Assembly: GCA_001603615.1 (NCBI GenBank)
Contig: LUZL01000090.1
Coordinates: forward strand, 1 to 10,998
Length of the DNA stretch: 10,998 bases
Source of the DNA: Bacteroidales bacterium Bact_20
GTDB lineage: Bacteria > Bacteroidota > Bacteroidia > Bacteroidales > DTU049
Direction of reading: 5' to 3'
Positions 7,309 through 10,998 of the stretch are shown in pieces. The position numbers and the translations under genes are program-made. How positions within the stretch are numbered: position 1 is the first letter of the stretch; each line of letters begins with the position of its first letter. The notes below the pieces were generated by a model. That model was not told where the DNA came from. It worked only from the letters and a program-made list of their open reading frames with translations, and did no database searches.

Positions 7309-9138
7309 CTAATTTTCTAATTGATTTTCTTCAACATATTCTTCATTTTCATTGAATTCACCTTCTTCTTTTTGATTCCTGGGAATAGATTTCCCCATAG
7401 CTTTTTCTATTTTTTGTAAAATTTGTTCCTTTCTATATTCAAAAAAACCGTAAAAATCATCTTTATTCATAGAGTCTATATCTACTAGATGAGATTTCAA
7501 AATATTGTAAAAATCATCATCTGAAACGCGAGCATTATTTTTTAGTCGTTCTAAATATTTACTGGGAGCATCACCACTAACTATTCTATTTGTTCTACCA
7601 GATAGAGGTGTTTTATTGACAATGCTATCATAGTAATTTCTAGAAATATTATTCTTTTTGCACCATGCAACAGGGAAAATATGATGAATATCAATAGCTT
7701 CAGAAAAATATGTACTAAAATCAATTTTTGTAGCAGTTAACCAATCTTTAATATTATCATCCATTAGTAAAGCATAAACACCTTTGTATGCCGCACTATT
7801 TCTAGAGCGTAAAGTATATAATCTATCTGGAGAAAAATTTGCATCATATATTGTTCTTGGTATTTCGTTATTATTATTTTTAATCCAATCAGTTACTTGC
7901 ATCATATCCAATGCATAGCGAGTTTCATTAGCAGATCCATATAATTCACCAAAAACACCACACCAAAACCACTGCATCAATTTATTTTTATTACCAATAT
8001 TATCAATAATATTGCCTAATTCAGCTAGTATTGCAGCCATAGGTATCAATTGTGTAGTATATGGCAAATCATTTGCTTTGTAAATATGATTTTCAGTTAA
8101 AATTTTAGCTGCTTTTATAAATCCATTTATTATAATATCTTTATATTTTTTATATTCATCTAAATATAAGTTAAGCATATCTTTTCTTTTAGCACTTACA
8201 GCAGTAATATTACTTTTCCCTTGTGAAATATCTTCACATCTTTTTTTGTAAGTTGAGAATAAAGTTATAGCTTGAATTATATCAATATTACTAGTGTTAG
8301 CTAGAACTCTAAATTCTTTAAAAATATCTTTTATTGATTTCCAATCTGCTTTTAAATCATAGTCATCAGCAGCGAAAGAAGCTGTAAGTAATTCAAAAAC
8401 AGTTAAAGACATCCCACCAGTATTCACTTTTTCAAAAACTTGGCAAACTGCATCTTTTGGATTTTCCTTTTTCATTAAAATTATTGGGATATTATAACTC
8501 TTGAAATTTTGTATGATCTTATTTTCAAAATCATTCCAAAATTCAATCTTTTCTTTTTCATAATTCCAAAATTCCATAAATTTCATTCTCCATTCATCAT
8601 AAGCATCTAGTTTATTAACAGGATACATGAAATTTTTAAATTCTTTTTCTTCTGTTGATAAATCTAGCACTATATCACGGCCGATATTTTTAGTTATAAT
8701 TTTATTTTCGTTTATTGAGAAAATCGCATCATCCATATCAGAAGATGAATCTAATGCTTTTACCATATCAATGTAATACCACCTTGTTATGGTATAGCCT
8801 TTTGAGTTTTTTGTCTTTACAACCTCATTAGATATTATAGTTTGATATAATGATGTTATTCGTTGTTGCCCATCTAGAATAAGCATTTCTGGTTTATTGC
8901 CATTAAAGCTTTTTACACCTTCCACAGGTTTTGTTTTAAATTTAATACTTTCATTACCAGTTTCAAGTAGCATAATAGCACCTATAGGATAAGATTTAGC
9001 AACTGATGCTAATAATCCCTTAATCCTGTCGTCATCCCATACCCACCCTCTTTGAAATTCAGGTAATTGTATTTTACCATTATCTACATCCTTTAGAATA
9101 TCATATAAATTTCTTTTTGTAGAATCAAATGCTTCCAT
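7309..9138 (-). CDS. DUF262 protein with C-terminal HNH-like motif (GmrSD-like putative defence nuclease)
   Basis: The 609-aa cytoplasmic protein opens with a DUF262 (GmrS-like, ParB/sulfiredoxin-related) domain. This contains QLPEFQRGWVWDDDRIKGLL at 24-43, PIGAIMLL at 51-58 and the signature LDGQQRITSLY at 88-98, which in this family belongs to an NTP-binding or hydrolysing site. FEKVNTGGMSLTVFELLTASF at 235-255 is the second conserved block. A helical middle follows. The C-terminus has IDIHHIFPVAWC (482-493), then VNKTPLSGRTNRIVSGDAPSKYL (507-529 region), an HNH/DUF1524-like nuclease pattern with H485, H486, N508 and N517. Related proteins act in type IV restriction (GmrSD) and phosphorothioation-linked defence (SspE), so a role against phage or foreign DNA is likely but inferred. 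The last 25 residues are very acidic. No methylase or partner subunit is seen nearby. Start ATG at 9138. Confidence 0.85.
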   Translation of the reverse strand: MEAFDSTKRNLYDILKDVDNGKIQLPEFQRGWVWDDDRIKGLLASVAKSYPIGAIMLLETGNESIKFKTKPVEGVKSFNGNKPEMLILDGQQRITSLYQTIISNEVVKTKNSKGYTITRWYYIDMVKALDSSSDMDDAIFSINENKIITKNIGRDIVLDLSTEEKEFKNFMYPVNKLDAYDEWRMKFMEFWNYEKEKIEFWNDFENKIIQNFKSYNIPIILMKKENPKDAVCQVFEKVNTGGMSLTVFELLTASFAADDYDLKADWKSIKDIFKEFRVLANTSNIDIIQAITLFSTYKKRCEDISQGKSNITAVSAKRKDMLNLYLDEYKKYKDIIINGFIKAAKILTENHIYKANDLPYTTQLIPMAAILAELGNIIDNIGNKNKLMQWFWCGVFGELYGSANETRYALDMMQVTDWIKNNNNEIPRTIYDANFSPDRLYTLRSRNSAAYKGVYALLMDDNIKDWLTATKIDFSTYFSEAIDIHHIFPVAWCKKNNISRNYYDSIVNKTPLSGRTNRIVSGDAPSKYLERLKNNARVSDDDFYNILKSHLVDIDSMNKDDFYGFFEYRKEQILQKIEKAMGKSIPRNQKEEGEFNENEEYVEENQLEN

Positions 9139-9603
9139 ATATAATGTTTTTAGACTTATCTCTAATCTATTGGCTTTTCAAAGTGAAGCCGTGTTATAAA
9201 GTAGTTTTGGTCTCCACTTTTTTGTAAAAATAATTATTTTTTTAATTATCAAAATATTTTATTAATACTTTTATTATTCATATTATTAATATTTTAATTT
9301 TCATTAAATAAAAAGATTAAGCAAACTAAATTGTAAAAAAAATTATTCAAGTAATTACATATATAAATTTATCTCAAATACTAAAGTAATAGTTCATTAA
9401 AATAAAATCTGTTAAAACCTATAGATGTCCTAATTTACAAAATGGAAATCATAATATTGAAGCTTTATAATAATTAGCACCTTTAATATGTTTTTAATTT
9501 AGAAACAAACAACAGTTTTTTAGCAAAGAACCTAATTTTAATATTATAATTTATATTCTATATATTCTTTTTTTATGATAATTTAATCCAAATAATTTAC
9601 ATT
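9139..9603. other. 465-nt AT-rich non-coding spacer before the DUF262 gene, with a repeat copy
   Basis: No convincing gene is seen. It contains the right copy of the 180-bp repeat (9341-9520). Nearer the DUF262 start, a GC-richer patch at 9172-9220 has a short imperfect stem (GGCTT 9172-9176 with AAGCC 9186-9190). It also carries a minus-strand TCACTTTG (9186-9179), which matches 7 of 8 letters of a -7 element written TAnnTTTG and could be the DUF262 promoter. No -33 box is found for it. Confidence 0.45.
9341..9520. repeat. Right copy of the ~180-bp non-coding direct repeat
   Basis: This is the partner of 7002-7181, in direct orientation and offset by 2339-2340 bp. The near-identical core is at 9361-9401. 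The 3' edge (9501-9520) has a 3-nt insertion within the AAACAAAC/AGTTTTT block relative to the left copy. It lies about 85 nt downstream of the SH3 lipoprotein stop and about 200 nt upstream of the DUF262 start. It therefore holds the same position relative to its flanking genes as the left copy: after one minus-strand gene and before the next. Confidence 0.8.
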
Positions 9604-10689
9604 TTATATTTTAGGTTTAATCTTTATATAATAGCAATTTAAGATATTATCATCAAAGTTATTCAATATTGCTGGTTTAGGAGCTATTTTGGCATAAAAG
9701 CATCCATCATTTGCCCAAAATTTCTCAGCTAATGGTACCCAATGCGAGAAACATGCTCCAAATATTAGTGTAATACTTTTATCATCATTTATTTTAAACA
9801 ATTCTAAATATGCATTTTCATTATAATAGTCAGCCATCAAAGTAATTAAATATTTTTTATCTTGAGAAAAATGAGGATAATCGCGAAATCTTTGTAACTC
9901 TTTACATACTTTGCGACTAATGATTTTATAATCACAATCTTCATAATATTGGGTATAAATTAAATATGAATCTAAAAAATCTATATATCCTTCATAATAA
10001 TTATCAATTTCTTTTTCAGTATCATCAACCAAACTATATATTCCACTATTGCAATGCAGAGTGAATCTGCTATTAATTTTTTTCACTTTGGTTGTATCTT
10101 TTATTATGTAGTCTATGCTTGTTTTCTCTTTTTCATAAAAAACGTCTTTATCCACAAAATCAATTTTTAAGAAATTATTTAAAGTTTGATTTTTGTCAAA
10201 ATCCTTAGTTTTACCATTTATAGTAAGGCAGTTAATAGTATATAAATCTTCTTTATTCAATTTAATTTCATTCAAGGAACCAACATGATTTTTATCAACA
10301 TAAACTTTTTCCCATAAAATCACAGAAAATCTATTTCCATTTAAATTAAAAACCCTGTTAATTCTCTCTGCTATACCAAGCCAATCTTCTTGTTTTTCTA
10401 GCACATGCAATTCTTCACCAAATTCTAATTTGCCTAAAGTTTTTGAATTGGCATAAGGAAATTCCTTGATTTCAACACCATTTTTACTAATTACGTAAAC
10501 AGTATCCAAATATTTTTGAGATGTTATATTTACTATTTTATTTGGTATTAGCATTTCCAAAAATCTTAATGTGTCTGCTATTGTAGACTTTGTTTTATTA
10601 CAAGAGCTATATTGCTCATGTACAGATTTTCTACAACCTGTTGATAAAATTATAATAGTCATTAAAAAATAAGCAAATATCTTTCGCAT
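9604..10689 (-). CDS. Lipoprotein with SH3b domain and propeller-like C-terminus, function unknown
   Basis: From the ATG at 10689 the protein is 361 aa; a GTG one codon upstream is also in frame but less likely. A lipoprotein signal peptide ends in LSTGC, with the lipidated Cys at residue 19, followed by RKS with no acidic export signal, so periplasmic-side anchoring is plausible. Residues about 63-135 match a bacterial SH3 fold (VEIKEFPYANSKTLGKLEFG, LHVLEKQEDWLGI, then WEKVYV), a module often found in wall-associated proteins. The C-terminal half is unrecognised. It contains phrases such as HFSQDKKYLITL and KFWANDGCFYAKI that resemble beta-propeller blades (..W..DG...A..). The start codon overlaps the stop of an upstream truncated paralogue (TGATG). 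A 114-nt stretch encoding residues near 300-340 is duplicated almost exactly in that paralogue. Confidence 0.8.
   Translation of the reverse strand: MRKIFAYFLMTIIILSTGCRKSVHEQYSSCNKTKSTIADTLRFLEMLIPNKIVNITSQKYLDTVYVISKNGVEIKEFPYANSKTLGKLEFGEELHVLEKQEDWLGIAERINRVFNLNGNRFSVILWEKVYVDKNHVGSLNEIKLNKEDLYTINCLTINGKTKDFDKNQTLNNFLKIDFVDKDVFYEKEKTSIDYIIKDTTKVKKINSRFTLHCNSGIYSLVDDTEKEIDNYYEGYIDFLDSYLIYTQYYEDCDYKIISRKVCKELQRFRDYPHFSQDKKYLITLMADYYNENAYLELFKINDDKSITLIFGACFSHWVPLAEKFWANDGCFYAKIAPKPAILNNFDDNILNCYYIKIKPKI
9704..9817. repeat. Segment of the SH3 lipoprotein gene duplicated at 10783-10896
   Basis: Offset is 1079 bp in direct orientation. The two copies are identical over 9704-9776, differ at 9777, are identical over 9778-9806, differ at 9807 and match again to 9817. 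The repeat covers the coding stretch for LFKINDDKSITLIFGACFSH and WVPLAEKFWANDG. Similarity falls sharply at both edges. Confidence 0.92.
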
Positions 10690-10904
10690 CACTTAATTTT
10701 AATTCTTATGTATTGAAAACCATTATTTTCATAGTCATTTTCCCAATAACATTTCACATGTCTAACTTTTGCATAAAAATAGCCATCATTTGCCCAAAAT
10801 TTCTCAGCTAATGGTACCCAATGCGAGAAACATGCTCCAAATATTAGTGTAATACGTTTATCATCATTTATTTTAAACAATTCTATATATGCATTTTGAT
10901 TTTA
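10689..10904 (-). pseudogene. Truncated paralogue of the SH3 lipoprotein, C-terminal fragment only
   Basis: Translated on the minus strand, this gives NQNAYIELFKINDDKRITLI and onward through CFSHWVPLAEKFWANDGYFYAK. It is nearly the same as the C-terminus of the downstream lipoprotein, then ends with its own divergent tail (QYIRIKIK). The frame is closed upstream by a TAA at 10904-10902, in a position aligned to a Tyr codon of the intact gene. Beyond about 10905 the similarity stops, so the signal peptide and SH3 part are missing. The only in-frame start candidate is a TTG at 10880. It is best read as a gene remnant left by partial duplication or deletion. A short 63-aa product cannot be excluded, since its TGA overlaps the ATG of the next gene and could give translational coupling. 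Confidence 0.7.
10783..10896. repeat. Second copy of the duplicated lipoprotein segment
   Basis: This is the partner of 9704-9817 in direct orientation, with two mismatches over 114 nt. It forms most of the truncated paralogue. Confidence 0.92.
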
Positions 10905-10939
10905 ATGTATTTTTTATAAATTATTATTAGTACTTATTT

Positions 10940-10998
10940 TTAGTAAGGAGCATCGTATACGCTATAGTAGTCATCATCTACATCTTCATTCATTCTAG
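10940..10998 (-). CDS. C-terminal end of an unidentified minus-strand gene (partial)
   Basis: An open frame enters from the right edge and ends at a TAA (10942-10940), giving RMNEDVDDDYYSVYDAPY. The acidic, Tyr-rich peptide has a non-random composition and would suit a protein tail. It stops about 35 nt before the truncated lipoprotein fragment. Only 18 complete codons are visible, so family and reality are uncertain; it could also be chance in non-coding DNA. Confidence 0.4.
   Translation of the reverse strand, partial: RMNEDVDDDYYSVYDAPY

Noticed and set aside
9180..9220. Inverted repeat AAAGTG / CACTTT in the DUF262 leader as an operator
   Set aside because: The arms are 6 bp with a 29-nt gap in AT-rich DNA; this is too weak and too widely spaced to claim.
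10954..10961. Palindrome CGTATACG near the right edge
   Set aside because: It is 8 bp, isolated, and lies inside the probable partial coding region; it is likely chance.

Overview
The window is AT-rich bacterial DNA that reads as Bacteroidota. The evidence is a TonB-dependent receptor paired with a surface lipoprotein, an acidic lipoprotein-export signal after the lipid-anchored Cys, TAnnTTTG-type -7 promoter elements, A/T-rich leaders without Shine-Dalgarno sequences, and a prfA-pyrF gene pair. The species cannot be named from the sequence alone.

Left part (1-6422) is core genome. The last 35 codons of prfA (release factor 1) are followed after 9 nt by pyrF (orotidine-5'-phosphate decarboxylase). 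Next comes a two-gene operon: an 899-aa TonB-dependent outer-membrane receptor and a DUF5689/choice-of-anchor-J lipoprotein. This operon ends in a strong bidirectional terminator (about 5082-5117) shared with the convergent HU-family gene on the minus strand. HU has a well-formed Bacteroidota promoter. Divergent from HU is dapD (lysine/diaminopimelate synthesis), whose start is best placed at 5625.

Right part (6423-10998) looks like accessory DNA. All genes are on the minus strand, separated by long, very AT-rich spacers. It holds a 72-aa two-helix membrane protein, a 609-aa DUF262 protein with a C-terminal HNH-like motif (GmrSD-like, probably anti-phage or restriction), a lipoprotein with an SH3b domain, a truncated second copy of that lipoprotein's C-terminus, and the last residues of another minus-strand gene at the window edge.

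The two most notable structures are repeats. First, a roughly 180-bp non-coding repeat occurs in direct orientation on both sides of the DUF262 gene (7002-7181 and 9341-9520), with a nearly identical 41-nt core. It makes the DUF262 gene look like a roughly 2.3-kb module. Second, a 114-bp segment of the SH3 lipoprotein gene is repeated 1079 bp upstream with only two mismatches, while the sequence on both sides has diverged. This is a mosaic pattern suggesting recent partial duplication or gene conversion.
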